Source of the DNA: Bradyrhizobium canariense
Lineage (GTDB): Bacteria > Pseudomonadota > Alphaproteobacteria > Rhizobiales > Xanthobacteraceae
NCBI RefSeq assembly: GCF_019402665.1
Contig: NZ_VSST01000062.1
Span: forward strand, 1 to 64,000
DNA: 64,000 nt
Reading direction: 5' to 3'
The notes under the pieces were generated by a model. The model ran no database searches. It was given only the letters and a program-made list of their open reading frames with translations, and was not told the origin of the DNA. Positions 52,442 through 60,602 of this stretch are shown here, in pieces. A program made the translations under genes and the position numbers. The first letter of the stretch is position 1. Every line of letters starts with the position of its first letter.

Positions 52442-52891
52442 GTGCCGCATATCGTCAAGAGCACGATCCTGGATGCGCCGACCGGCTCCGTGTGGGCCGT
52501 GCTGCGCGACTTCAACGGGCACGATCGCTGGCATCCGGCGGTCGCGACCTCCACGATCGAGCGCGCGCAGGCTTCGGACAAGATCGGTTGTGTCAGGCGC
52601 TTCAAGCTGCAGGACGGCTCGGAGCTGCGCGAGCAATTGCTGACGCTCTCGGATCTGGAGCAGACCTTCAGCTATTGCCTGCTCGATACGCCGGTCCCGA
52701 TGTTCAACTACGTGGCCCACGTCCGCCTGCTGCCCGTCACGGACGGCGACCGCACCTTCTGGCACTGGGAATCCCGCTTCTCGACACGGCCGGGGGACAA
52801 GGACCGGATCACCCACATGGTCGCGGAAGACATCTACCAGGCGGGATTCGACGCGATCCGCCGGCACCTCAAGGAGGCTGTGTCAACATGA
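52442..52891 (+). CDS. SRPBCC-family protein, second of a tandem pair
   Basis: This 149-residue paralogue of the preceding protein shares its framework (VWAVLRDFNGHDRWHPAVAT, SDKIGCVRRFKLQDGSELRE, GFDAIRRHLKEA). The pair probably arose by duplication and could form a heterodimer or have different ligands. The start is GTG at 52442. Its stop overlaps the ATG of the FAD subunit gene (ATGA), so it is translated with the hydroxylase, which supports a CoxG-like or cofactor-related job. Confidence 0.86.
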   Translation: MPHIVKSTILDAPTGSVWAVLRDFNGHDRWHPAVATSTIERAQASDKIGCVRRFKLQDGSELREQLLTLSDLEQTFSYCLLDTPVPMFNYVAHVRLLPVTDGDRTFWHWESRFSTRPGDKDRITHMVAEDIYQAGFDAIRRHLKEAVST

Positions 52892-53706
52892 CTGTGACGG
52901 TGAAGACCTTCACGAGTTCGAGCGAGGCCGCCGCTGCGCTGTCGTCCGATCGCAACGCGCGCTATCTCGGCGGCGGCACGCTGGTGATGCGCGCACTGAA
53001 CGAAGGCGACATCTCGATCTCGACCGTCGTGCGCGCCAATGACCATGCCTTGACGCGCATCGACCCCTCCGGCCCGCGGATCACCCTAGGTGCTGGTGTA
53101 ACTTTCGCCCGGATTCTGGGCGAGCGCGACCTTGCTTTCCTGCACGCCCCTGCCCGTTCGATCGGTGGCCCGGCGGTGCGCAACATGGGTACGGTGGGCG
53201 GCAATCTGTTCGCGCCCAACCCCTATGGCGATTTCACCGTCGCCCTGCTTGCGCTCGATGCCACGGTGGCCCTGCAAGGCGGCTTTGGATCGCGCGACAT
53301 TCCAATTGAGGAGTTTTTGCAGTCGCGCGAAAGGCAGGCGGGTGCGCTCGTGCTGTCGGTGTCGTGCACGCGACCGACAAACGCGGATGCTTTTCGCTAC
53401 CGCAAGATCGCACGGATCAAGCCCAAGGGCGGCTCGGTCATCACGCTCGCCGCACATCTGCCTATCAGTGGCGGACGGATCGCCGGGGCGCGAATTGCAT
53501 TGGGATCGATGGCGCCGACGCAAATACGTGCGCGGGCGGCCGAACGCGCCCTGGAAGGCCGCGCGCTCGATGCCGCGACCGTCGCGGCCGCAGCCTCTGC
53601 AGCCGCGGAAGGAACATCGCCGTCCGACAACGCGCTCGGCAGCGCCTGGTACCGCCGCGAGATCGTCGGCGTCCATCTGCGTCGTCTTCTTTTGGGTCAG
53701 GAATAG
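52888..53706 (+). CDS. molybdenum hydroxylase FAD subunit (CoxM/NdhF type)
   Basis: This 272-residue FAD-binding subunit belongs to the xanthine dehydrogenase family. It has YLGGGTLVMRALNEG and GPAVRNMGTVGGNLFAPNPY (FAD-binding loops), and the C-terminal CO dehydrogenase flavoprotein domain (FRYRKIARIKPKGGSVITLA). It passes electrons from the Fe-S subunit to an acceptor. The ATG follows AAGGAGG and overlaps the SRPBCC stop. It precedes the Fe-S and Mo-cofactor subunits by a few bases. Confidence 0.93.
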   Translation: MTVTVKTFTSSSEAAAALSSDRNARYLGGGTLVMRALNEGDISISTVVRANDHALTRIDPSGPRITLGAGVTFARILGERDLAFLHAPARSIGGPAVRNMGTVGGNLFAPNPYGDFTVALLALDATVALQGGFGSRDIPIEEFLQSRERQAGALVLSVSCTRPTNADAFRYRKIARIKPKGGSVITLAAHLPISGGRIAGARIALGSMAPTQIRARAAERALEGRALDAATVAAAASAAAEGTSPSDNALGSAWYRREIVGVHLRRLLLGQE

Positions 53707-53711
53707 ATCGT

Positions 53712-54188
53712 ATGGCCAAGACTGCTCTGCAATTCCGCCACAACGGCAGCGATGTCGCCATTTTCGTTGATGGTGGCACCAACCTCCTCGTCGCGCTTCG
53801 CGAATTGATCGGCGACATGACGCCGAAGTTCGGTTGCGGCCAGGGGGGCTGCGGCACCTGCAGTGTCCTGATCGACGGCGAACTCCATCTCTCCTGTCTG
53901 ACGCTGGCCGAGACCGTTGCCGGCCGCTCCGTCGAGACGCTGGATAGCCTGAAGCAGGGACCGAACCTCCATCCGCTGCAGCGCGCCTTCGCCGAGAATT
54001 TTGCTGCCCAGTGCGGCTATTGCACGCCGGGCATGCTGATGGCTGCCAAGGCATTGCTTGATCGCAATCCCTCGCCGAGCCGCGCCGAGATCGTCGAGGC
54101 GATCTCCGGCAACATCTGCCGGTGCACCGGCTACGAGCCGATCATCAACGCCATCCTCGCCGCCTCCGGTGGCCGGGTGAGCGCCTGA
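53712..54188 (+). CDS. molybdenum hydroxylase [2Fe-2S] subunit (CoxS type)
   Basis: This 158-residue protein carries two [2Fe-2S] clusters. The plant-ferredoxin-type cluster is bound by FGCGQGGCGTCSVL and a later Cys (SCLTL), and the second by QCGYCTPGM and ICRCTGYEP. These are the canonical ligands of the small subunit of xanthine dehydrogenase-type hydroxylases. It links the Mo and FAD subunits. It starts 5 bp after the FAD subunit gene. Confidence 0.95.
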   Translation: MAKTALQFRHNGSDVAIFVDGGTNLLVALRELIGDMTPKFGCGQGGCGTCSVLIDGELHLSCLTLAETVAGRSVETLDSLKQGPNLHPLQRAFAENFAAQCGYCTPGMLMAAKALLDRNPSPSRAEIVEAISGNICRCTGYEPIINAILAASGGRVSA

Positions 54189-54199
54189 AGGACCAGATC

Positions 54200-55786
54200 A
54201 TGCTGGAACTGCGCAAAGACATTTTCGCCGACGAGCGCGACGACAATCTCAACGAGATCGGCAAGGGCACGCAGCGCCAGGACATGCTCGGCCATGTCAC
54301 GGGGACGTCGAGCTATTTCAACGACCACAAGCTCCAGGGCATGCTGCACCTGAAGGTCGTCCGCTCGACCCATTCGCATGCAAGGATCCGGCGGATCGAC
54401 ACCGCGGACGCCGAGCGCTCATCCGGCGTGCGCCGGATCATCCGGGGCTCCGACGTCCCCCGTAACCTCAACACACTTTTGAGCCTGATCAATTTCGGCA
54501 AGGACGACGAGCCGTCGCTGGCCGTCGACAAGGTCCGCTACAAGGGGGAGCCGATCCTGGCCATCGTCGCCGACAGCGAACGCAAGGCGTTCGAGGCGAT
54601 CGCAAAGGTGCGGATCGACTACGAGCCGTTGCCGACGGTGTTCGACGTAGAAGATGCGTTGAAGGCCGGCGCGCCCGTCGTCAACGAAACCTATCCGAAG
54701 AATGCCTTCATTTATCACGACGTATATGACCACCAAAAACTCCGCTTCGGCGATGCCGATGCCGCACTGGCGACGGCCGATCACGTGCTCGAGCAGCGCT
54801 ACCAGATGTCGCCTATCGAGCATGCGCCGACCGAAACCAACGGTTCGATCGCGGCGCCCGACACCAACGGGCGCTATGTCGTCTATACCTCGACGCAGGC
54901 ACTGTTCTTTTCGGTCGACACCTGCGCCAAGATTCTCGATGTCCCCTCCAACACCTTCCATTTCATTGGCGGCACCGTCGGCGGCGGCTTTGGCGGCAAG
55001 GTGGACACGCTGACCGAACCTTTGTGCATCCTGGGTGCGATGCTGACCGGACGTCCGGTACGCTACGTGTTCGGACGCGAAGAAGAGATGCAGTACGGCC
55101 CGCCGCGGGGCGCCGAGCGCATCTACATCAAGGACGGCGTGATGCGCGACGGCCGCGTCGTCGCGCGGAAAGTCCGCGCATATTTCGACAGCGGCGCATA
55201 TACGCGGCTCTCGAGCTATGCAGCGGTGAAATGCGCGGCCCACCTGCCGGGACCCTACACCATCCCGAACGTCTATGGCGACGTCTACTGCGTCTTCACC
55301 AACCGCACGCCGGCAACCGCGATGCGCGGCTTCGGCGTCACCGCAATGGATTTTGCGATCGAGTGCCAGATGGACAAGCTCGCGAACCTCGTCGGCATGG
55401 ATCCGATGGAATTCCGCATTCTCAATGCCTATCGCGACGGCGACATGAAGGCACACCGGCGCGAGGCCAAGAACACGGCGCTGATCGAGTGCGTCCAGGT
55501 CGCCGCCGAAAAGGCCAAATGGCCGATCCGCGACGAGTTCAAGCGCGCCTCCTCCCGCAAAGACGGCCGCGGCAGCCGCGCCGCCGTCCCGCGGACGCCG
55601 ACTGACACCCGCGGAGGTACAACTGCGCCAACGCAGCAGCGCACGACTTATGATCGCCAGCCGACGACCGCCTTGCGCGAACCACCGCGTGAGCCCCCGC
55701 CGCCCCCCCCACAGCCACCGCGACCGGCAGCGCCCTCGCATGGGGCGGGCCGATTCTCATCCGTGTTCGGCACCAGGAGGCGTTGA
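54200..55786 (+). CDS. molybdenum hydroxylase Mo-cofactor subunit, N-terminal half
   Basis: This 528-residue protein covers the a/b hammerhead domain and the first Mo-cofactor-binding domain of the large subunit. It has GTVGGGFGGKVD, PVRYVFGREEEM and TAMRGFGVTAMDFAIECQMD. It lacks the AYRCSFR loop of true CO dehydrogenase, so it is a xanthine/nicotinate dehydrogenase-like enzyme acting on an unknown, perhaps heterocyclic, substrate. The sequence ends in a long Arg/Thr/Pro-rich tail (about the last 75 residues) just where the protein is normally continuous with the second domain, encoded next. Confidence 0.9.
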   Translation: MLELRKDIFADERDDNLNEIGKGTQRQDMLGHVTGTSSYFNDHKLQGMLHLKVVRSTHSHARIRRIDTADAERSSGVRRIIRGSDVPRNLNTLLSLINFGKDDEPSLAVDKVRYKGEPILAIVADSERKAFEAIAKVRIDYEPLPTVFDVEDALKAGAPVVNETYPKNAFIYHDVYDHQKLRFGDADAALATADHVLEQRYQMSPIEHAPTETNGSIAAPDTNGRYVVYTSTQALFFSVDTCAKILDVPSNTFHFIGGTVGGGFGGKVDTLTEPLCILGAMLTGRPVRYVFGREEEMQYGPPRGAERIYIKDGVMRDGRVVARKVRAYFDSGAYTRLSSYAAVKCAAHLPGPYTIPNVYGDVYCVFTNRTPATAMRGFGVTAMDFAIECQMDKLANLVGMDPMEFRILNAYRDGDMKAHRREAKNTALIECVQVAAEKAKWPIRDEFKRASSRKDGRGSRAAVPRTPTDTRGGTTAPTQQRTTYDRQPTTALREPPREPPPPPPQPPRPAAPSHGAGRFSSVFGTRRR

Positions 55787-55787
55787 G

Positions 55788-56810
55788 ATGACCCGACATC
55801 GCGGACGCGGCATCGCGTCGGTCAATTATCCCATCGGCATGAACCTCGGCGGCGATCCCAGCCAAGCCCTGGTTCACTCCAATCCGAGCGGTAAATTCAC
55901 CGTGGCGCTTTCCTCGATCGATCTCGGCCAAGGCATGAAGTCGGTCACGCGGCAGATCTGCGCAGAGACGCTCGGCGTACCCGTCGAGGACGTCTACGTC
56001 GACACCGCCGATTCCGACACCGGTCCGCATTGCATGGGCTCGTTCGCTTCGCGCGGCACCCATCGCGTCGGCAATGCCGTGATGGCGGCAGCGCGCGAGG
56101 CGCGCGGCGTGATGATGGAGGCCGCCGCAGAGGAACTCGAGGTCAGCGCCGCCGATCTCGAAACCGACGGCCGGGGGAACATCCACGTCAAGGGCGCGCC
56201 GCACCGCTCGATCTCCACCAAGGACGTCGCCATCGCGGCGCAGTTCAAGCAGGGCAAGACCATCTCTGGCCGTGGCATCTTCCTGGTTCCTCTGTCCAAT
56301 GTCGATCCGGAAACCGGCGAGATGTCGCCGGCGACCTGCTACGCCCATGCCTGTCTTGTCGCCGAGGTCGAGGTCGACGACGAGACCGGCGAGGTCACGA
56401 TGATCCGCATGGACTCTGCCTACGAGCTCGGCCGCGCGCTCAACCCGCGCCTGGTCGAGCAACAGCTCGTCGGCGGCGCCTGGATGGGTGTCAGTCACGC
56501 GCTCTACGAGACTCCCGAACCGTATTATCCAGACCCTGTCCACGGACCTCGCGACTTCGTCGAATATATCATGCCCGGTCCTGGCGACATCTGCCCGCAC
56601 GACATCGCCGTGTTGGAACGCCCCGCTCCCGATGGCCCCTTCGGCGCCAAAGGCCCCGGGGAAATGTGCGCGAATCCGGTATTGCCGGCCGTTGCGAACG
56701 CCATCTTCAACGCCGTCGGCGTTCGCATCGACGATCTGCCGATTACGCCGGAGAAGGTGCTGCGCGCGATCAAGGCCGAGGGCGGCGCGCGCCCTCAGGC
56801 GCGGCGCTGA
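55788..56810 (+). CDS. molybdenum hydroxylase Mo-cofactor subunit, C-terminal half
   Basis: This 340-residue protein matches the second Mo-cofactor-binding domain. It has GMNLGGDPSQALV and SSIDLGQGMKSVTRQICAET, then MGSFASRGTHRVGNAVM, and the catalytic Glu in GAKGPGEMCANPVLPAVANA. The gene starts one base after the stop of the N-terminal half, with AGGAGG upstream of the ATG. The two chains together make up one full large subunit. Split large subunits are known (for example nicotinate dehydrogenase), so it need not be a pseudogene. Confidence 0.9.
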   Translation: MTRHRGRGIASVNYPIGMNLGGDPSQALVHSNPSGKFTVALSSIDLGQGMKSVTRQICAETLGVPVEDVYVDTADSDTGPHCMGSFASRGTHRVGNAVMAAAREARGVMMEAAAEELEVSAADLETDGRGNIHVKGAPHRSISTKDVAIAAQFKQGKTISGRGIFLVPLSNVDPETGEMSPATCYAHACLVAEVEVDDETGEVTMIRMDSAYELGRALNPRLVEQQLVGGAWMGVSHALYETPEPYYPDPVHGPRDFVEYIMPGPGDICPHDIAVLERPAPDGPFGAKGPGEMCANPVLPAVANAIFNAVGVRIDDLPITPEKVLRAIKAEGGARPQARR

Positions 56811-56817
56811 GGTCGCG

Positions 56818-57699
56818 ATGGCCGTCCGCAGCAACATCGTCGGCATCGACAGCCCCGAGGCACTGGAGAAGGCGCTTCGGGCCGCCTATTACCTCGCCGA
56901 CGAGGGGCTGGCGACCGCGGCCTATCTCGGGCTGGCGCTGGGCAAACCATTGCTGGTCGAGGGTGCGCCGGGCGTCGGCAAGACCGAAGCCGCCAAAGCC
57001 ATCGCCGCCGTCCTCGGCCGCCGCCTGATCCGCCTGCAATGCTACGAAGGCATCGACGCATCCGCAGCACTCTACGAATGGAACTATCCGCGCCAGATGC
57101 TCGCCATCCGCCAGGCCGGCGATGAGAGCATCGACATCTACGGCGAAACCTTTCTGATCGAGCGACCGATGCTGGCGACACTGCGCGCGCCTGACTCGAC
57201 TGTGCTGCTGATCGACGAAATCGATCGCGCCGACCAGGAATTCGAAGCCTTCCTGCTCGAGTTTCTGTCCGACTTTCAGATCTCGATCCCGGAGCGCGGC
57301 ACGGTGCGCGCTTCTGAGCGCCCGGTCGTCGTCCTCACCTCAAACCGCACGCGGGATCTTCATGAAGCGTTGCGGAGGCGGTGCGTCTATCACTGGATCG
57401 ACTATCCCTCGGCGGAGCGCGAAGCCCGCATCGTGATGATGCGGGCCTCCAGCGTCGCCGAGGGGACCGCGCGGGCCGTCGTCGCCGCCGTCGAGAAGCT
57501 GCGACGCGAGCCGCTCAGCAAGGCGCCCGGGATCGCCGAGGCCGTTGACTGGGCTGAGGCCGCCACGCTGCTGCACAAGGGCGGCGCACGGTGGCCCGAT
57601 GCCTTCAGGCGCTCGATTGGGGTTGCCCTGAAAGACGAGGAGGATCTGCATTTCATTTCGCCGCGCCTCGACGCCCTGCTGGCGGAGGCCTCTGCATGA
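56818..57699 (+). CDS. MoxR-type AAA+ ATPase (CoxD-like)
   Basis: This 293-residue AAA+ ATPase has Walker A (GAPGVGKTEAAK), Walker B (VLLIDEIDRADQEF), sensor 1 (VVLTSNRTRDL) and the sensor 2 Arg region (RRRCVYHWIDYP). MoxR/CoxD proteins work with a VWA partner to insert or remodel the metal cofactor of hydroxylases. The VWA gene overlaps its stop codon (ATGA). It follows the Mo subunit by 7 bp, giving a complete cox-like maturation pair. Confidence 0.93.
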   Translation: MAVRSNIVGIDSPEALEKALRAAYYLADEGLATAAYLGLALGKPLLVEGAPGVGKTEAAKAIAAVLGRRLIRLQCYEGIDASAALYEWNYPRQMLAIRQAGDESIDIYGETFLIERPMLATLRAPDSTVLLIDEIDRADQEFEAFLLEFLSDFQISIPERGTVRASERPVVVLTSNRTRDLHEALRRRCVYHWIDYPSAEREARIVMMRASSVAEGTARAVVAAVEKLRREPLSKAPGIAEAVDWAEAATLLHKGGARWPDAFRRSIGVALKDEEDLHFISPRLDALLAEASA

Positions 57700-58817
57700 G
57701 CGCCGAACCCGAACTGCCGCGCGCTGCGCGTGTTTTCATCTCGTTCGTCGGCTTGTTGCGAACCAACAGGTTTGCCGTCGCACCGGAACAGACGACCTCG
57801 TTCCTGGCCGCGATCCAGTTGCTCGGTCCCCGCAGCCTGGAAGACATTCGGCAGGCGGCCCTTGCAACACTGGCCCCTCCACCGGAGCGTCGCGCAACGT
57901 TCGACCGGCTGTTCGATCTGCACTTTCGCGGAAACGAGGCAATCGAGCGCGTCGATGACGGCGAGGACGACGAGACAGTTCGGCTCCAAGAGGAGGCCCG
58001 TGGAAACGACGAGCCACTGTTGTCGGACGAAGCCAATGAGTCCGGTCTCGCAGCTGCGCGCGCCGAAGCGCTGGTCGAGCGCCGCTTTGCGCAGCTCTCC
58101 ACCACCGATGCGCTGCGCCGGCTGTCCCGCGAGGCGCCCAGGCGCCTGCCGAAGCGGCGCGGCCATCGCCGCATGCGGGCTCGCAGCGGACCGTACGCGG
58201 ATTTGCGCCGCACTCTCCGCGACTCCATTCGCAGCGACGGCGAAATCCTCCGGCTGGGACGTTTGAAGCGGCGGCACCGCCCACGCAAGGTGTTGCTTCT
58301 GATTGACGTCTCCGGCTCGATGAAGACGCGCACAGAAGAGAATATGAAGTTCGCGCACACGCTGGTGCAGGCGGCACCCAATGTCGAGGTCTTCACCTTC
58401 GGCACGCGGCTGACCCGCATCACCCGCCCGTTGCGTCTCAAGCGCCGCGAGCAGGCGCTCAAGGCCGCGGCCTATGTGGTCAGCGACTGGGACGGCGGCA
58501 CCCGGATCGGCGAGGCGCTTCAGGCCTTTCTCGCCGTGCCCCGCTTTGGCGGATACGCGCGAGGAGCTGCCGTGATCATTATTTCCGACGGCCTGGAGCG
58601 GGGCGAACCCGACGCGCTGCGCGATGCGGTCGCGAAACTATCGCGCCGTGCGTGGCGCGTGAGCTGGCTGACGCCGCTCGCGGCCGGTCCCGGCTTTCGG
58701 CCGCAGACCGAAGCGCTGGTCGCGATCGAGCGCTTCGTCGACGACCTGGTCGATGGTGGATCGAGCGCGTCGATCGTCGCGCATGTGCTGGCGCTGGGAC
58801 AGAGGAGAGTTGCGTGA
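57696..58817 (+). CDS. VWA-domain protein (CoxE-like)
   Basis: This 373-residue protein has a helical N-terminal region and a C-terminal von Willebrand A domain (about residues 205-360) with an intact MIDAS: Asp-x-Ser-x-Ser (LIDVSGSMK), Thr in DGGTRIGEAL and Asp in IIISDGLERG. CoxE-type proteins partner the MoxR ATPase in maturation of molybdenum hydroxylases. An acidic/basic middle part (residues 90-190) has a charged character. The amidohydrolase GTG overlaps its stop. Confidence 0.92.
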   Translation: MSAEPELPRAARVFISFVGLLRTNRFAVAPEQTTSFLAAIQLLGPRSLEDIRQAALATLAPPPERRATFDRLFDLHFRGNEAIERVDDGEDDETVRLQEEARGNDEPLLSDEANESGLAAARAEALVERRFAQLSTTDALRRLSREAPRRLPKRRGHRRMRARSGPYADLRRTLRDSIRSDGEILRLGRLKRRHRPRKVLLLIDVSGSMKTRTEENMKFAHTLVQAAPNVEVFTFGTRLTRITRPLRLKRREQALKAAAYVVSDWDGGTRIGEALQAFLAVPRFGGYARGAAVIIISDGLERGEPDALRDAVAKLSRRAWRVSWLTPLAAGPGFRPQTEALVAIERFVDDLVDGGSSASIVAHVLALGQRRVA

Positions 58818-59698
58818 CGGACATCGTCGATGGGCACCATCATATCTGGCGCCAGGCTGACCTGCCCTGGCTGGTCGGTCCGATGCAGCCGCGCATCTTC
58901 GGTCCATACGAGCCGATCCGGCGCGATTACCCGATCGGGGAATATCTCCGCGACCTCGAAGGCAGCGGCGTCACCCGCTCAGTCTATGTCCAGACCAACT
59001 GGGCCAATGACCGCTTCGAGGACGAGGCCGCCTGGGTGCAGCAGACCGCCGAGGAGCACGGCTGGCCGCATGCCATCGTAGCTTACGCCGACTTTTCAGT
59101 GGATGACGTGCGTCCACAGCTCGATCGCCTGAAGCGCTATGCCCTCGTACGCGGCGTTCGCATGCAACTGCATTGGCACGAGAACCCGCTTTATCGCTTC
59201 GCCGCGCGGCCGGATCTCTGCACCGATCCCATGATCCAGCGCAACATCGCCCGCCTTGCGGATTATGGCTGGAGCTTTGACCTTCAGGTGTTCACGCCGC
59301 AGATTCCGGACGCCGCGCGCCTTGTGGAATCTTGCCCGAAGGTGACCTTTATCCTCCAGCACGCCGGCATGCTGGAGGACCTTTCACCCCCAGGCCGCGC
59401 TGCGTGGCGCGCCGGCATGGCCCGCCTCGCCGCATGCCCGAACATCGTGTCGAAACTGTCGGGGCTCGGAACCTTCATCCACCGCAACGACCCCGCGCAT
59501 ATCGCGTCCGTCCTGACCGATACGATTGCGATCTTCGGCGCCGAACGCTGCCTGTTCGGCTCGAATTTTCCGATCGAGAAATTGTGGACCAACTACCGCG
59601 AATTGATTGATGCATTCCGTGTCGCCGCGGCGCCGCTACGCGATGATCAGCGCGAAGCCGTTTTCAGAACCACTGCCATGCGCGTCTATCGGCTCTGA
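58814..59698 (+). CDS. amidohydrolase family 2 (COG3618-type) TIM-barrel hydrolase
   Basis: This 294-residue protein has the metal-binding start DGHHHIW, then the ligand or active-site segments QLHWHEN, ILQHAG and CLFGSNFPIE. The family includes 2-pyrone-4,6-dicarboxylate lactonase-like and L-fuconolactonase-like enzymes, which open lactones or remove carboxyl groups in ring-cleavage pathways. The start is GTG at 58814 (behind AGAGGAGAGTTGC), overlapping the VWA stop. It probably follows the hydroxylase in a degradation route. Confidence 0.9.
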   Translation: MTDIVDGHHHIWRQADLPWLVGPMQPRIFGPYEPIRRDYPIGEYLRDLEGSGVTRSVYVQTNWANDRFEDEAAWVQQTAEEHGWPHAIVAYADFSVDDVRPQLDRLKRYALVRGVRMQLHWHENPLYRFAARPDLCTDPMIQRNIARLADYGWSFDLQVFTPQIPDAARLVESCPKVTFILQHAGMLEDLSPPGRAAWRAGMARLAACPNIVSKLSGLGTFIHRNDPAHIASVLTDTIAIFGAERCLFGSNFPIEKLWTNYRELIDAFRVAAAPLRDDQREAVFRTTAMRVYRL

Positions 59699-59739
59699 GC
59701 GCCGAGGAAACAACGAGAACGGACACAGGGAGGGACGGA

Positions 59740-60588
59740 ATGCCGCTGGAGATCAAGATTCTGGACTATGGCGATATTGAGCTGGAATCGAGCTTTTTGG
59801 TTCTCGGCCGCGATTGCGGCCGCACCCGCCGCGTCCTCACCCTCGGTTTCCTGATCCTCGGCGGCAAGTATCCGGTGGTGGTCGATACGGGTTACCGCTC
59901 CAACCAGATCATGGAAACGCTGGGCATGCGCGGCCTGCAGTATCACGAGCACATGATCGAAAACCAGCTTGCACGGCACGGCGTGCGGATGGGCGATGTG
60001 CGCTTCGTCTGCCACACCCATCTGCACATCGACCACGCCGGCAAGGACGATCTGTTTCCGATGAACACGACTGTCGTCCTCAACCGTCGGGAGCTTGAAT
60101 ACTCCGTGTCCGGCCTGATGCATCCGCAATATCCGGCGCCGGATATTAAGCATCTGATCGACCGTCTGCACACCAAGAGTGCCCTGCGCTTTCTCGACCT
60201 TGAGATCACAGGTCCCATCGAGCTGATGCCGGGCGTCTACTGCGACGCTGCGAATGCGCATACCGAGGGCTCGATGAACATCATCGTCGAAACCGCCGAC
60301 GGCATCGCCACGATCTGCGGCGACGTCATCTATGATTTCAACGACCAGATCGTGACGCCCTTCAACGAGATCCACGACTGGGAGCCGCGCACCACCGGCA
60401 ATCACGGCACCACCAAGCGCGCCGAGAAGGCCGCCATCAAGAAGCTGCTCAGCAATTCGCAATATCTGCTGCCGGTCCATGACCGTCCCGCCAAGATCGA
60501 AGGTGGCAACGTCGTCGGCCGACTCCACGACCAGGTGCCTGGGCCGGTCGTGCAGTCCCTGCCCCAGCGCAACTGGTTTCCAGCCTAG
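59740..60588 (+). CDS. MBL-fold hydrolase, N-acyl homoserine lactonase-like
   Basis: This 282-residue protein has the metallo-beta-lactamase fold with the two-zinc motif HTHLHIDHAG (about residue 90), His in AHTEGSMN, Asp in ICGDVIYDF and His in VHDRP. It resembles the AhlD/AttM-type lactonases. It may open a lactone in the catabolic pathway or inactivate homoserine lactones; context favours the former. It lies 41 bp after the amidohydrolase gene. Confidence 0.9.
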   Translation: MPLEIKILDYGDIELESSFLVLGRDCGRTRRVLTLGFLILGGKYPVVVDTGYRSNQIMETLGMRGLQYHEHMIENQLARHGVRMGDVRFVCHTHLHIDHAGKDDLFPMNTTVVLNRRELEYSVSGLMHPQYPAPDIKHLIDRLHTKSALRFLDLEITGPIELMPGVYCDAANAHTEGSMNIIVETADGIATICGDVIYDFNDQIVTPFNEIHDWEPRTTGNHGTTKRAEKAAIKKLLSNSQYLLPVHDRPAKIEGGNVVGRLHDQVPGPVVQSLPQRNWFPA

Positions 60589-60602
60589 ACGCCAGAGGAT
60601 GG

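Noticed and set aside
54478..54491. FixK-like sequence TTGAGCCTGATCAA
   Set aside because: It lies deep inside the coding region of the Mo-cofactor subunit with one mismatch; no promoter is expected there.
54419..55741. Long open frame opposite the Mo-cofactor subunit
   Set aside because: It mirrors a well-conserved gene and has no recognisable domain, start signal or composition of a real protein.
52888..56810. Calling the hydroxylase a carbon monoxide dehydrogenase
   Set aside because: The AYRCSFR active-site loop of CO dehydrogenase is absent and the large subunit is split, so it is only a cox-like hydroxylase of unknown substrate.
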